From Oscillospiraceae bacterium (lineage in GTDB: Bacteria > Bacillota > Clostridia > Oscillospirales > QAMX01): a DNA stretch of 64,000 nt. The stretch covers positions 62,001-126,000 of the forward strand of contig SVLQ01000007.1 in assembly GCA_015067825.1 (NCBI GenBank), given 5' to 3'. The notes under the pieces were generated by a model. The model was not told the origin of the DNA, searched no databases, and saw only the letters and a program-made list of their open reading frames with translations. Shown here piece by piece: positions 15,109-24,400 of this stretch; position 1 is the first letter of the stretch; each line of letters opens with the position of its first letter. The position numbers and the translations under genes are program-made.

Positions 15109-15813
15109 TTATTTCGCCAAAATCGCATTCAGCGCCTGCATGGTTTCTTTTGTCGGCGTCGGATACGCGGCGAAGGGGAAGGGGATGCCGAGCTCGTCGT
15201 ACTTGGTCTGGCAGATCTTTTTGAACGGCAAAAGCTCCGTTTTATCCACGCAGGCATGCACCGCGGCGATCGCCTTGAGCGCACGGATATTATCGGCGTT
15301 GTCGTTCAAGCCGGGGATGATGACCTGACGCAGCGTGGTGGCAATTCCTCGCTCGTTGAGGTGGTCCAAAAACGCGAGTACGTCGGCGAGCGAACCGCCG
15401 ACGTGGGCGCGGTAAAGCTCTTCCGAAGTGTACTTGATGTCCAAAAGCACGCGATCGGTCTCGGCGAGCAGATCTTTTGCCGCCGGAGTGAGGATCGTCC
15501 CGGAGGTATCGAGGCAGGTGTGGATGCCTTCGGCGCGGCAGCGGGCAAAGAGCTCGCGCACAAATTCTGCCTGCAAGAGCGGCTCGCCGCCGGAAACCGT
15601 CACGCCGCCGTGGGCTCCGAAGTAGGCGCGGCAGCGAACCACGCGGTTGAGAACTTCCTCGACCGTGTATTCTTTTCCGCCGGAGATGGCCCATGTGTCG
15701 GGGTTGTGGCAGCAACCGCAGCGCAGATGACAACCCTGCAGAAATACGACAAACCGCACACCCGGCCCGTCCAGCGTGCCTAAGCTTTGGAACGAATGGA
15801 TGCGGCCGGTCAT
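15109..15813 (-). CDS. pflA: Pyruvate formate-lyase activating enzyme
   Basis: 234 residues. The radical-SAM motif CHLRCGCC (CxxxCxxC) at about residues 30-37 is followed by HNPDTW, characteristic of Pfl[12 protein letters not shown] and the LDIKY stretch follow. It installs the glycyl radical on PflB using S-adenosylmethionine and a reduced 4Fe-4S cluster, in the cytoplasm. Its ATG overlaps the pflB stop codon (ATGA), so translation is coupled. The length is normal for the family. Confidence 0.95.
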   Translation of the reverse strand: MTGRIHSFQSLGTLDGPGVRFVVFLQGCHLRCGCCHNPDTWAISGGKEYTVEEVLNRVVRCRAYFGAHGGVTVSGGEPLLQAEFVRELFARCRAEGIHTCLDTSGTILTPAAKDLLAETDRVLLDIKYTSEELYRAHVGGSLADVLAFLDHLNERGIATTLRQVIIPGLNDNADNIRALKAIAAVHACVDKTELLPFKKICQTKYDELGIPFPFAAYPTPTKETMQALNAILAK

Positions 15814-18035
15814 AGCGTTTCGTGGAAGGTGCGGCTGATCACTTCACGCTGCTGCTCGCGCGAGAGCTTGTGGAAGTTGACGGCATAACCCGAAACACGG
15901 ATCGTCAGATTCGGGAAGGCTTCGGGATTCTCGTATGCCTGCATCAGCGTTTCGCGGTTCAGGACGTTGACGTTGATGTGGTGCGCTTTCTGCGCAAAAT
16001 AACCGTCGAGGATCGTGACGAGGTTTTCGATGCGGTCTTCTTCGGTGCGGCCGAGGGCGTCGGGCGTGATCGAGAAGGTGTTGGAGATACCGTCGCGGCA
16101 GTCGTCGTAGCTGATTTTGGCCACGGAGTTCAGCGAGGCGAGCGCACCGTTTTCTTCGCGGTTGTGCATCGGGTTCGCGCCCGGTGCAAACGGAGCGGAG
16201 GCCTTACGGCCGTCGGGGGTTGCGCCGGTATTCTTGCCGTACATGACGTTCGAGGTGATCGTCAGCACGGAAAGCGTGTGGATCGCGTTCCGATAGGTCG
16301 GTGTTTTGCGCAGCTCGGTGATGAAGAGATGCGTCATATCCTTGGCGATGAGGTCAACACGGTCGTCGTCGTTGCCGTATTTCGGGAAGTCGCCGACGGT
16401 CTTAAACTCGGTGATAAAGCCCTTGTCGTCCTTGACCGGATGCACGGCGGCAAATTTGATCGCGCTCAACGAGTCGGCGACGACGGAAAGTCCGGCGATG
16501 CCAAACGCCATGAAACGCTCAACGTCGGTGTCGTGCAGCGCCATCTGTGTTTTCTCGTAGGCGTACTTGTCGTGCATGTAGTGGATGATGTTCATCGTGT
16601 TGACGTAGAGATGACTGAGCCATGCGATGTAGATCTTGTAGCGCTCCATAACTTCGTCGAAGTCGAGCTTTTCCACGTCCATTACCGGCATCTGCGGGCC
16701 GATATGGATGCCGCTGGTCGTGTCGTAACCGCCGTTGATGGCGATCAGCAACAGCTTGGCGAGGTTGCAGCGCGCACCGAAGAACTGCATCTGCTTGCCG
16801 ACCTTCATCGCCGAAACGCAGCAGGCGATGGCGTAGTCGTCGCCGTAGATGGGGCGCATGACGTCGTCGTTTTCGTACTGGATCGAATCGGTGTCGGCCG
16901 AGACCTTGGCGCAGAAGCGCTTGAAGGGTTCGGGCAGCAGATTCGACCAAAGCACGGTGAGGTTCGGTTCGGGCGAGGAACCGAGGGTGTAGAGCGTATT
17001 CAAAACGCGGTAGCTGTTTTTGGTGACGAGCGTACGGCCGTCTTCACCCATGCCGCCGACGGCTTCGGTGATCCACATGGGGTCGCCGCCGAAGAGCTCG
17101 TTGTATTCGGGGGTGCGCAGATGGCGGGCGATACGCAGCTTCATCACGAAATCGTCCATCAGCTCCTGCGCCGCTTCTTCCGTGAGGATCCCGGCGCGAA
17201 TGTCGCGTTCGATGTAGATATCGAAGAAGGTGCTCACTCTGCCGAGCGACATCGCCGCACCGTTCTGTTCTTTGATCGCGCCCAGATAGGCAAAGTACGT
17301 CCATTGGATCGCCTCACGCGCGTTTTCGGCGGGGCGGCTGATGTCGTAGCCGTACATGGCTGCCATTTCCTTTAAATAACCGAGGAAGGTGATCTGCTGG
17401 AAGAGTTCTTCGTCCAGACGGATCTGATCGGTGTTAAAGGTGTCGAGTGCATTTTTGTCCTTTTTCTTTTCGGCGATCAGGTGGTCAACGCCGTAAAGCG
17501 CAACCCTGCGGTAGTCGCCGATAATGCGGCCGCGACCGTAGGCATCCGGCAGGCCGGTGATAACGTGGCACTTGCGCGCCAAACGCATCTCGTCGGTATA
17601 CGCGCGGAAAACGCCGTCGTTGTGGGTGGTTCTGAAGCGGAATTCTTCTTCCACCTTCGGGCTCAACTTATAGCCGTAGGCTTCGCAGGCCTGCCGCACC
17701 ATGCGCATACCGCCAAAGGGGTTGACGCCGCGCTTTAAGGGGCGGTTCGTCTGCATGCCGACGATGAGTTCGTTTTCTTTGTCAATGTAGCCGGGCGAGT
17801 AGCTCGTCAGCGACGAAACGGTCGCCGTGTCAATGTCCAGAACGCCGCCGTACTGGCGCTCCAGCGTGAAGAGCGATTCCAGCTTTTTCATCATCGCTTT
17901 TGTACGGTCAGTCGCGCCGGCCAAAAAATCTGCTTCGCCGGCATAGGGTGTGTAGTTCGTCTGAATAAAATTGCGCACGTTGATCTCGGTCTGCCATGCG
18001 CCGGGAATGAACCCGTTCCAATTCTTGTGTTCCAT
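15810..18035 (-). CDS. pflB: Formate C-acetyltransferase (pyruvate formate-lyase)
   Basis: 741 residues from the ATG at 18035 behind AAGGAGG; the short open frame upstream lies in the riboswitch leader. The adjacent catalytic cysteines are in ACCVSAMK, and the glycyl-radical loop is RVSGYAVNF near the C-terminus. The enzyme converts pyruvate and CoA to acetyl-CoA and formate, the main anaerobic pyruvate exit. It is controlled by a ZTP riboswitch with its own terminator and translated together with its activase. The length and all key residues are intact. Confidence 0.97.
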   Translation of the reverse strand: MEHKNWNGFIPGAWQTEINVRNFIQTNYTPYAGEADFLAGATDRTKAMMKKLESLFTLERQYGGVLDIDTATVSSLTSYSPGYIDKENELIVGMQTNRPLKRGVNPFGGMRMVRQACEAYGYKLSPKVEEEFRFRTTHNDGVFRAYTDEMRLARKCHVITGLPDAYGRGRIIGDYRRVALYGVDHLIAEKKKDKNALDTFNTDQIRLDEELFQQITFLGYLKEMAAMYGYDISRPAENAREAIQWTYFAYLGAIKEQNGAAMSLGRVSTFFDIYIERDIRAGILTEEAAQELMDDFVMKLRIARHLRTPEYNELFGGDPMWITEAVGGMGEDGRTLVTKNSYRVLNTLYTLGSSPEPNLTVLWSNLLPEPFKRFCAKVSADTDSIQYENDDVMRPIYGDDYAIACCVSAMKVGKQMQFFGARCNLAKLLLIAINGGYDTTSGIHIGPQMPVMDVEKLDFDEVMERYKIYIAWLSHLYVNTMNIIHYMHDKYAYEKTQMALHDTDVERFMAFGIAGLSVVADSLSAIKFAAVHPVKDDKGFITEFKTVGDFPKYGNDDDRVDLIAKDMTHLFITELRKTPTYRNAIHTLSVLTITSNVMYGKNTGATPDGRKASAPFAPGANPMHNREENGALASLNSVAKISYDDCRDGISNTFSITPDALGRTEEDRIENLVTILDGYFAQKAHHINVNVLNRETLMQAYENPEAFPNLTIRVSGYAVNFHKLSREQQREVISRTFHETL

Positions 18036-18069
18036 CGGATTTTCCTCCTTGCCTCGAGTCGGCACAAAC

Positions 18070-18121
18070 AAAAAAGGGCCGACCCAGCTTCATACAAAAC
18101 TGAATCGCCCAGACGGTCGGC
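18070..18121 (-). terminator. Riboswitch-controlled terminator before pflB
   Basis: On the minus strand GCCGACC pairs with GGGTCGGC and is followed by a run of T. The 5' strand of this stem is the 3' conserved strand of the ZTP aptamer, so ligand binding and termination exclude each other. Confidence 0.82.
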
Positions 18122-18176
18122 ATATGAAGCACTTGTGTTCCCCTGCGGTGACCCGCAAAATCCGTCAGTTACGCAA
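18105..18176 (-). promoter_or_regulatory. ZTP (pfl motif) riboswitch
   Basis: Read on the minus strand, the leader contains GTAACTGACGGA, a short hairpin, GGGGAAC, and then CCGACCGTCTGGGC, matching the two conserved halves of the pfl/ZTP aptamer. Such RNAs bind ZTP/ZMP, a signal of low 10-formyl-tetrahydrofolate. ZTP would prevent termination and raise PflB, which makes formate for one-carbon metabolism. Confidence 0.88.
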
Positions 18177-18197
18177 GTACTGTAACATCTTGTCCTT

Positions 18198-18226
18198 ATT
18201 ATATCGGAAAAACGCCGGCTTGTCAA
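18198..18226 (-). promoter_or_regulatory. Sigma-A promoter of pflBA
   Basis: TTGACA, 17-base spacer, TATAAT on the minus strand, about 20 to 25 bases before the aptamer. Confidence 0.85.
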
Positions 18227-18309
18227 TACGGAATAAGAGAAGAAACGCCGCGTGAAAACAACGCGTTTTTTGTCGATTCTACCCCAAACGATTATTTTGC
18301 CGATGAAAG

Positions 18310-18351
18310 AAACCGGGCAGAGCCCCTTAACGTGAGGGGTCTGTCCGGTTT
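18310..18351. terminator. Hairpin after the aldo/keto reductase gene
   Basis: A stem of about 18 bases (AACCGGGCAGAGCCCCTT with a near-complement). It has no strong T run, so it is a terminator of moderate quality. Confidence 0.55.
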
Positions 18352-18357
18352 TGCGGT

Positions 18358-19275
18358 TTACGGCAGACGGTAGCCGGCGGCGAGATAGATCTTGTACCAA
18401 TCGGCGGCCGAGATCGTGACGTCGGCTGCTTTCGCGATCGCGCGCAGGCGTTCGGGATTTGTGCTGCCGACGATCGGCTGCATCTTTTCCGGCAGACGCA
18501 AGATCCATGCGATCGCAAGGCCCGTGTCGGTGATGCCATACTGATCGGCCATCTCGCGGATGACGGCGTTCAGGTCGGCGAATTTCTCGTTGGTCAAAAA
18601 GCTACCCTCAATAAAACCGTACTGCAGCGGCGACCACGGTTGGATGGTGATTCCGTTTAAGCGGCAATAATCGCGCAGGTAGCCGTCGTAGTTCACGCCG
18701 TCGGCGTTTTCCAGATTGACGTTGGCGCCGCTGCTGACCATGCGGGCGTTGGTGATGCTCAGCTGCATCTGGTTGATCTTCAACGGCTGGGCGACGGCGC
18801 GCTGGAGAAGCTCGATCTGGTAGGGGCTGTGGTTGGATACGCCGAAAGCGCCGACCTTGCCGCTTTGGTAAAGCTCGTCAAACGCCTCGGCGACGATCTC
18901 CGGCTCCATCAGCAGATCGGGACGGTGCAGCAGCAGAACGTCGACGCGCTCCACGCCCAACCGCGAGAGCGAGCCTTCCACGGCCGAGAGAATATGCTCT
19001 TTGGAAAAGTCGTACATCCCTTTGCGGATGCCGCACTTGGTCTGAATGACGATTTTGTCGCGCAGGGAAGGGTTGCGGCGCAGAATCCCGCCAAAAACCT
19101 CTTCGCTCTTTCCGCTGCCGTAGATGTCGGCGTGGTCAAAATAGTTGTAGCCGCAGGCGAGCGCATTGTCTATGTAGGCATCGGCCTCGCGATCGGTCAT
19201 GTTGTTGATACGCATGCAGCCCAAAGCCACCTGCGAAACGGCAATTTTGTCGGAATACGTGTGGATATATTTCAT
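18358..19275 (-). CDS. Aldo/keto reductase family oxidoreductase
   Basis: 305 residues from the ATG at 19275. It is a TIM-barrel reductase: LGCMRI near the N-terminus, catalytic FDHADIYG (Asp, Tyr), QTKCGIRKG with the catalytic Lys, LLLHRPD with the catalytic His, FGVSNHSPYQIELL, and a C-terminal NADP-binding PIVGSTNPERL. It is of the YdhF-like subgroup, cytoplasmic, substrate unknown. It lies 25 bases after the membrane-protein gene at 19301-19879 and is likely cotranscribed with it. Confidence 0.9.
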   Translation of the reverse strand: MKYIHTYSDKIAVSQVALGCMRINNMTDREADAYIDNALACGYNYFDHADIYGSGKSEEVFGGILRRNPSLRDKIVIQTKCGIRKGMYDFSKEHILSAVEGSLSRLGVERVDVLLLHRPDLLMEPEIVAEAFDELYQSGKVGAFGVSNHSPYQIELLQRAVAQPLKINQMQLSITNARMVSSGANVNLENADGVNYDGYLRDYCRLNGITIQPWSPLQYGFIEGSFLTNEKFADLNAVIREMADQYGITDTGLAIAWILRLPEKMQPIVGSTNPERLRAIAKAADVTISAADWYKIYLAAGYRLP

Positions 19276-19300
19276 CGTAAACACCTTCCCTAACGGTATG

Positions 19301-19879
19301 TTATTTCGAATCCGCGTTTACAAACGCATCTTGAATCGCTCTTGCTTCCTCGGCGGAGTCTGCCGGCCCGAAGAAAATAACGTTTGGCGAGTCTGTGTCG
19401 TCTGGAGGGCTCCATGAAAACATCACTCGTTCAGGAAACATCTCGTTGTTTCCGACGTGGTTGGGGAGGAAAATCATCGAACCCCGACCGTCTTCGGAAA
19501 ACGGTGAATTTTGCGAAAAGTAGGGGTAAACGATCCTGCCGGAAAACTTTTCCTTCAGATCCTCCCAAAACGACTGCTCACCGAAAAATCCGCGCTCGGG
19601 TGCATGACCTCGGTGCGCGAAAAAATCCTTGTGTTCGATTCCTTTGAAGGTCACCGTGCCGCTAACCTGCGTGGGCGCAAAGAGGATACGGTAATAGGTG
19701 AGGTCGAACTGTACGTTTTCTACCTCGCCGTCGAGACTGCAAACGGTCATTTCCGCCGTTTTGCGGATCGGCGTGTAGTACCATTTCAGCAGAAAAATGA
19801 TACTGGCCAAAACGACGATAACTGCAGCGGAGATGATAAGCCAAAGTCTGCGCTTGCGGATGGCGATGGGATCTGTCAT
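19301..19879 (-). CDS. Single-pass membrane protein of unknown function
   Basis: 192 residues from the ATG at 19879 behind AAAGGAGG. One N-terminal membrane helix (LIISAAVIVVLASIIFLLKWYY) is preceded by basic residues (RKRRLW), so the rest is probably outside. The exterior part has no recognised domain (FDLTYYRILFAPTQVSGTVTFKG). It starts about 47 bases after a promoter at 19926-19954. Confidence 0.65.
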   Translation of the reverse strand: MTDPIAIRKRRLWLIISAAVIVVLASIIFLLKWYYTPIRKTAEMTVCSLDGEVENVQFDLTYYRILFAPTQVSGTVTFKGIEHKDFFAHRGHAPERGFFGEQSFWEDLKEKFSGRIVYPYFSQNSPFSEDGRGSMIFLPNHVGNNEMFPERVMFSWSPPDDTDSPNVIFFGPADSAEEARAIQDAFVNADSK

Positions 19880-19925
19880 GTGTGTCCTCCTTTTTTGGGG
19901 GGCTGGTGGTTCGTCTTGTATCATG

Positions 19926-19954
19926 ATTATAGCATATATCGTGGTCACGCGCAA
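19926..19954 (-). promoter_or_regulatory. Sigma-A promoter
   Basis: TTGCGC, 17-base spacer, TATAAT on the minus strand. Confidence 0.6.
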
Positions 19955-19966
19955 TACTTTTGAAAA

Positions 19967-19994
19967 ACAGCGGACAGAGAAAACTGTCCGCTGT
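19967..19994 (-). terminator. Intrinsic terminator of the YD-repeat lipoprotein gene
   Basis: ACAGCGGACAG with its perfect complement, followed by T on the minus strand. Confidence 0.8.
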
Positions 19995-20002
19995 ATCTTT
20001 CC

Positions 20003-21025
20003 TTATTCTGAGAGAATCAGTTCGATGAGCTGCACCGCTGTGCGGTATTCTTCCGCCGTCATTTCCACTTCGGCGTAGTGATACGTGTGAGCATAATTCA
20101 GAGTACCGCTGGCGTAGTAATAGCTTTCGCTTGCAAGATCGCCGTTTTCTGTGTAGGTGTATGTTCTGGTGTTGCTGAGCGTACCGTCATCTCTGTAGTA
20201 AGCGCGTTCCACCAGATTGCCATTGGCATCGTAGCTGTAGGTATGCATCGAGCTGTCGTCGTTGATCTGCTCGACCATGTTTCCCGCCTCGTCGTATACA
20301 TTGACGTAGGTAGTCACTTCGCCGTCGGCATCCGTCTTCTGCACCTTGTTGCCGTGCTCGTCGTAAACGTGCAGATCGTTGACCGTGAGCTCGCCCTTGC
20401 GGTTGACGTATGTCTCTGTGAGAATCTGACCGTCTTCATTATAAGTACAGTTTCTCAGGCCGACAACCGCATCTCCTTCGGTTTTTGTTTCGCTGAGCAT
20501 GTTTCCGCATTCATCGTAGGTGTAGGTGCGGGTCTGTTCGGAACCGTCGTCATAGGTCTCGTGGAGAACAGTGATGTTGCCGTTTTCATCCCACTGCAGA
20601 TCCCAAACGACCCCGTAGGGAAATTCCGCCCGCGCAGTCTTCGCATCCTCATCGTACGAAACGGTTACCTTGTAGTTTTCATACTCCGGCATTTCAATCG
20701 AGGTAACGCGCGGACCTTCAAACGTGTAGATTTCAACAACGACATCTTCGCCGGTGGCACCGTCCGTGCGGCAGCGTCCGGCGGCGAGAACCATCAGCTC
20801 CCGGGCGATCGCCTCGGTAGTGGCCTCCGTGGTTGCAGCAGATGTATCACTTGTTGCGGCGGTATCGCTCGTTGTGGCCGTCGAACCGTCGGAATCCTGC
20901 GTTGCCGCAGTTGTCGTCGCTTTTGTGGAAGCGCTGCTTTCCGGATCATCTACGACTTTGGCCGAACAGGCGGCAAACGAAGCGAGCAGGGAAAGCGCGA
21001 GAATCAACGTAAGAATCTTTTTCAT
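20003..21025 (-). CDS. Lipoprotein with YD (RHS-like) repeats
   Basis: 340 residues from the ATG at 21025 (MKKILTLILALSLL). The lipobox is LASFAAC, followed by a Thr/Ser/Ala linker of about 45 residues. After a domain of unknown type come about six repeats of the form YDExGNxVxxxxxDG (YTYDECGNMLSET, VYDEHGNKVQKTD, VYDEAGNMVEQIND, YSYDANGNLVERAY). These are YD repeats, which form an open beta spiral in RHS/teneurin shells. With so few repeats this is probably a surface binding protein rather than a toxin carrier. It has its own promoter and terminator. Confidence 0.82.
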   Translation of the reverse strand: MKKILTLILALSLLASFAACSAKVVDDPESSASTKATTTAATQDSDGSTATTSDTAATSDTSAATTEATTEAIARELMVLAAGRCRTDGATGEDVVVEIYTFEGPRVTSIEMPEYENYKVTVSYDEDAKTARAEFPYGVVWDLQWDENGNITVLHETYDDGSEQTRTYTYDECGNMLSETKTEGDAVVGLRNCTYNEDGQILTETYVNRKGELTVNDLHVYDEHGNKVQKTDADGEVTTYVNVYDEAGNMVEQINDDSSMHTYSYDANGNLVERAYYRDDGTLSNTRTYTYTENGDLASESYYYASGTLNYAHTYHYAEVEMTAEEYRTAVQLIELILSE

Positions 21026-21053
21026 GGAATCCTCCGAAATCAAGAATGGGAAT

Positions 21054-21082
21054 ATTATAGCACAGCAGAGGACGAGAAACAA
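21054..21082 (-). promoter_or_regulatory. Sigma-A promoter of the YD-repeat lipoprotein gene
   Basis: TTGTTT, 17-base spacer, TATAAT on the minus strand, about 28 bases before the start codon. Confidence 0.65.
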
Positions 21083-21248
21083 GAAAATTTGTGTGAACAC
21101 AGAAAACAACAAGGGGAATATCCGAACTGTCAATGAAATCTTCGGTGTTCCGCCTCAAATGAAATTAAATCCGTCTTATCGCTCCAGGCGAAGCGGGATT
21201 TCACTAAAAAAAAGGTGCTGCTTCATATTTGCAAACGAATCTATGGAA

Positions 21249-21472
21249 TCAAACCGTGGTTGCATATTTGCCGGCTAAGCCGAATGCGCGATTCAATGGG
21301 CCGGACTCCTTGCCGAAATCAAGTATCACAGCAAGTGCCCCCAAGATATAATCCTTTGCTATTGGAATGGCGGCCTCAAGGTCGTATCCTTTGACGATAT
21401 AGCGACAGTACGTACCCTGTACCGTGTGTATTGGGGGTGTCAATATGCTTTCCGCAGAATCGTCTACAATCA
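21249..21472 (-). pseudogene. Fragment of a second thiD (3' end)
   Basis: Directly after the thiC stop, the minus-strand frame encodes AKDYILGALAVILDFGKESG ending FGLAGKYATTV. This parallels the C-terminus of the intact ThiD at 22803 (AKDYISGALAAMLDLGHGSG ending FDLAGRFAK). An upstream segment (IHTVQGTYCRYIVKGYDLEAA) aligns with its NTHGTGCTLSSAIAANLAKGYGLAN region with a deletion. The N-terminal three quarters and a start codon are absent. Confidence 0.75.
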
Positions 21473-22777
21473 TTACAGAATATCCACCATTTCGTGATTG
21501 AGCGCCTTGTTCATGCTTCGCACCGCGCAGAACTTTCCGCACATCGAGCAGGTATCCTCATGCTCGGGCTTGCGCTCGTCGCGGATACGCTTTGCCGTTT
21601 CGGGATCAAGCGCGCAGGCCCACTGTTCCTCCCAATCGAGCTTGCGGCGTGCATCGCCCATGCGGTCGTCGATATCTCTTGCGCGCGGGATCTTTTTGGC
21701 AATGTCGGCGGCGTGCGCTGCGATCTTGGAGGCAATGATACCTTGTTTCACGTCGTCCACGTTGGGGAGCGCCAGATGCTCGGCAGGCGTAACGTAGCAG
21801 AGGAAGGCCGCACCCGCTGCCGCAGCGATCGCACCGCCGATCGCCGAGGTAATGTGGTCGTAACCTGGTGCGATATCGGTGACGATGGGGCCGAGCACAT
21901 AGAAGGGTGCACCCATACAGACGGTCTGCTGCAGCTTCATATTCGCTTCGATCTGATCCATCGGCATATGTCCGGGGCCTTCCACCATGACCTGCACGTC
22001 ACGCGCCCAAGCGCGCTTCGTCAGCTCGCCAAGACGCACCAGTTCCTCGATCTGACACACGTCGCTACCGTCTGCAAGGCAACCCGGGCGACAAGCATCA
22101 CCGAGAGAAATGGTCACGTCATATTCGCGGCAGATCTCAAGGATCTCATCGTAATACTCGTAGAAGGGGTTTTCCTCTCCGGTCATGCACATCCATGCGA
22201 AGACCAAAGATCCGCCGCGAGAGACGATGTTCATCTTTCTCTTGTGTTTCCGGATCTGCTCAATGGTCTTACGGGTAATGCCGCAATGAAGGGTGACGAA
22301 GTCCACGCCGTCTGCGGCGTGAAGTCTGACAACGTCGATAAAATCCTTTGCGGTGAGCGTTGCAAGGTCGCGCTGATAGTGGATAACGCTATCGTATACG
22401 GGAACGGTTCCGATCATCGCGGGACACTCGCTTGTGAGCTTTTTGCGGAAAGGCTGGGTGTTTCCGTGGGAGGAGAGATCCATAATGGCTTCCGCGCCCA
22501 TATTGACCGCCGCCATCACCTTTTCCATCTCAATATCGTAGTCCTTGCAATCGCGGGAGACGCCGAGGTTGACGTTGATTTTCGTACGAAGCATCGAACC
22601 AACGCCGTTCGGGTCAATGCAGGTATGTAACTTATTGGCACAGATCGCAACCTGTCCCTTGGCTACGAGTTCTCTGATATCTTCTGCGCTTCTGTATTCC
22701 TTGGCAGCAACCGCCTTCATTTCCGGCGTGATGATCCCCTGCCGTGCGGCGTCCATCTGTGTTGCATAGTTTCTCAT
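21473..22777 (-). CDS. thiC: Phosphomethylpyrimidine synthase
   Basis: 434 residues. A non-canonical radical-SAM enzyme that converts aminoimidazole ribotide to HMP-P, the pyrimidine half of thiamine. Visible features are MDLSSHGN, the [16 protein letters not shown] motif, and the C-terminal cluster motif CSMCGKFC (CxxCx4C). The length is typical of the shorter firmicute form. It is the last intact gene of the thi operon and has a proper ribosome-binding site. Confidence 0.97.
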   Translation of the reverse strand: MRNYATQMDAARQGIITPEMKAVAAKEYRSAEDIRELVAKGQVAICANKLHTCIDPNGVGSMLRTKINVNLGVSRDCKDYDIEMEKVMAAVNMGAEAIMDLSSHGNTQPFRKKLTSECPAMIGTVPVYDSVIHYQRDLATLTAKDFIDVVRLHAADGVDFVTLHCGITRKTIEQIRKHKRKMNIVSRGGSLVFAWMCMTGEENPFYEYYDEILEICREYDVTISLGDACRPGCLADGSDVCQIEELVRLGELTKRAWARDVQVMVEGPGHMPMDQIEANMKLQQTVCMGAPFYVLGPIVTDIAPGYDHITSAIGGAIAAAAGAAFLCYVTPAEHLALPNVDDVKQGIIASKIAAHAADIAKKIPRARDIDDRMGDARRKLDWEEQWACALDPETAKRIRDERKPEHEDTCSMCGKFCAVRSMNKALNHEMVDIL

Positions 22778-22802
22778 TTTCTTTGTTTCCTTTCAAACAG
22801 AT

Positions 22803-23606
22803 CTATTTTGCAAATCTTCCGGCCAGATCAAAAGCGTGGTTCATAGGCCCGGATCCATGGCCCAAATCCAGCATCGCTGCCAGCGCCCCCGAGATATAAT
22901 CCTTGGCTTTTTGGATCGAGTTTGCAAGGCCATATCCTTTGGCGAGATTCGCGGCAATGGCCGACGAGAGCGTACAGCCCGTGCCGTGGGTATTGGGATT
23001 CTTGATCCGTTTGCCGCTGAACCATTCGTAGCAGCCATCGGCATAGAGAAGGTCGTTGGCATCGTTCACGCTGTGACCGCCCTTGAGAAGCACGGCGCAT
23101 CCGCAGGTATCGCCGATCAGCTTGGCCGCGCGTTCCATGTCGTCCTTCGTGTGAACACTCTGCCCCGACAAGATTTCCGCTTCGGGAATATTGGGCGTAA
23201 CAAGTGTCGCGAGTGGAAGAAGCGCGCTTGTCAGCACCGATCGTGCGTTGTTCTTCATCAGCTCGGAACCGCTTGTTGCGACCATTACCGGATCGACTAC
23301 GACGTTTTCCGCTTTGTAATAGGCAAGCCGGTCGGCAATTACCTCGATAAGCTCTGCCGAGCTGACCATCCCTATTTTCACGGCATCGGGACGGATATCC
23401 TCAAATACCGCATCGATCTGATCCTTCAAAAATTCGGGAGCTGCCTCCTGAATTGCTCGAACGCCGGTTGTGTTCTGTGCCGTGAGTGCGGTGATCGCAC
23501 TCATCGCATAAACACCATTCATCGTCATTGTTTTCAAATCTGCTTGAATACCGGCGCCTCCACTGCAGTCGCTTCCCGCAATGGTCAATGCTGTTTTCAT
23601 TTTCAT
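22803..23606 (-). CDS. thiD: Hydroxymethylpyrimidine/phosphomethylpyrimidine kinase
   Basis: 267 residues, ATG behind AAAGGAG. Ribokinase fold: TIAGSDCSGGAGIQADLKT at the start, PVMVATSGSELM, LLKGGH, and the anion-hole motif NTHGTGCTLSSAIA. It phosphorylates HMP and HMP-P to HMP-PP. It sits between thiE and thiC. A fragment of a second copy lies after thiC. Confidence 0.97.
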   Translation of the reverse strand: MKMKTALTIAGSDCSGGAGIQADLKTMTMNGVYAMSAITALTAQNTTGVRAIQEAAPEFLKDQIDAVFEDIRPDAVKIGMVSSAELIEVIADRLAYYKAENVVVDPVMVATSGSELMKNNARSVLTSALLPLATLVTPNIPEAEILSGQSVHTKDDMERAAKLIGDTCGCAVLLKGGHSVNDANDLLYADGCYEWFSGKRIKNPNTHGTGCTLSSAIAANLAKGYGLANSIQKAKDYISGALAAMLDLGHGSGPMNHAFDLAGRFAK

Positions 23607-23752
23607 AGAAATCTCCTTTCGTTTTTCAGCATCGTTTTATTTAGCGACATAAGGTGGTGCCCCCAATCTGCCGCTGTATCTTATATTTGTGCCGTTTCAA
23701 AGCCGGTGATATCACGATCACCGCTTGCTTTCATTTTCGACTGTCGCGCCCT

Positions 23753-24391
23753 TTATCGTATGATCCCGAGTTCTTTTGCCCTTGCCTTCAACTCTATCGT
23801 TGCTGTTTTCGGGCTTTCGGCTTTCATGATAGCGGATACGACACAAATGCCTGCAATGGGAATACCGGCAAGAACGTCGATGTTATGTTTGTTGAGCCCG
23901 CCAATGGCGTTCACGGGGATCGGAACCGCCTTGCAGATATCGGCTAAGGTCTCGGTAGAAGTGATGACGGTTTTTACCTTCGTTGTGGTCGGATAGATCG
24001 CGCCGACACCAAGGTAATCCGCTCCGCCCTCGTACGCTTCCAGCGCCCAGGGAACCGTCTTGGCAGTCGCACCGATGATAAAATCGTCGCCGAGGATTCT
24101 GCGTGCGGTCGCGATGGGCATATCCTCTTTCCCGAGGTGTACACCCTCTGCTCCTACTGCAAGAGCGACGTCGATCCGGTCGTCGATGATCAGCGGCACG
24201 CTATACTTTCTCGTCAGCTTGTGCACCTTCTCCGCAAGCCCGATATACTCCATCGTCGATTTGTTCTTTTCCCGGAGCTGAAGAATCGTCGCGCCGCCCG
24301 CGAGAGCCTCCTCAACGCGGCGAAGAAACTCTGCCTCTTCAAATCCTGTGGAGTCGGTGATAAAATAAAGTCTCGTATCAAAGTTTTTCAT
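23753..24391 (-). CDS. thiE: Thiamine-phosphate synthase
   Basis: 212 residues, ATG behind AAGGAG. TIM barrel with LQLREKNKS, LIIDDRIDVALAVGAEGVHL, DYLGVGAIYPTTTK and NAIGGLNKHN, all conserved in ThiE. It couples HMP-PP and the thiazole phosphate to thiamine phosphate. A 146-base gap without an evident gene separates it from thiD. Confidence 0.96.
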   Translation of the reverse strand: MKNFDTRLYFITDSTGFEEAEFLRRVEEALAGGATILQLREKNKSTMEYIGLAEKVHKLTRKYSVPLIIDDRIDVALAVGAEGVHLGKEDMPIATARRILGDDFIIGATAKTVPWALEAYEGGADYLGVGAIYPTTTKVKTVITSTETLADICKAVPIPVNAIGGLNKHNIDVLAGIPIAGICVVSAIMKAESPKTATIELKARAKELGIIR

Positions 24392-24400
24392 AGTAACTCC

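Noticed and set aside
15822-17375. 517-codon plus-strand frame over pflB
   Set aside because: Complement of a highly conserved enzyme gene with GC-rich third positions; no plausible protein.
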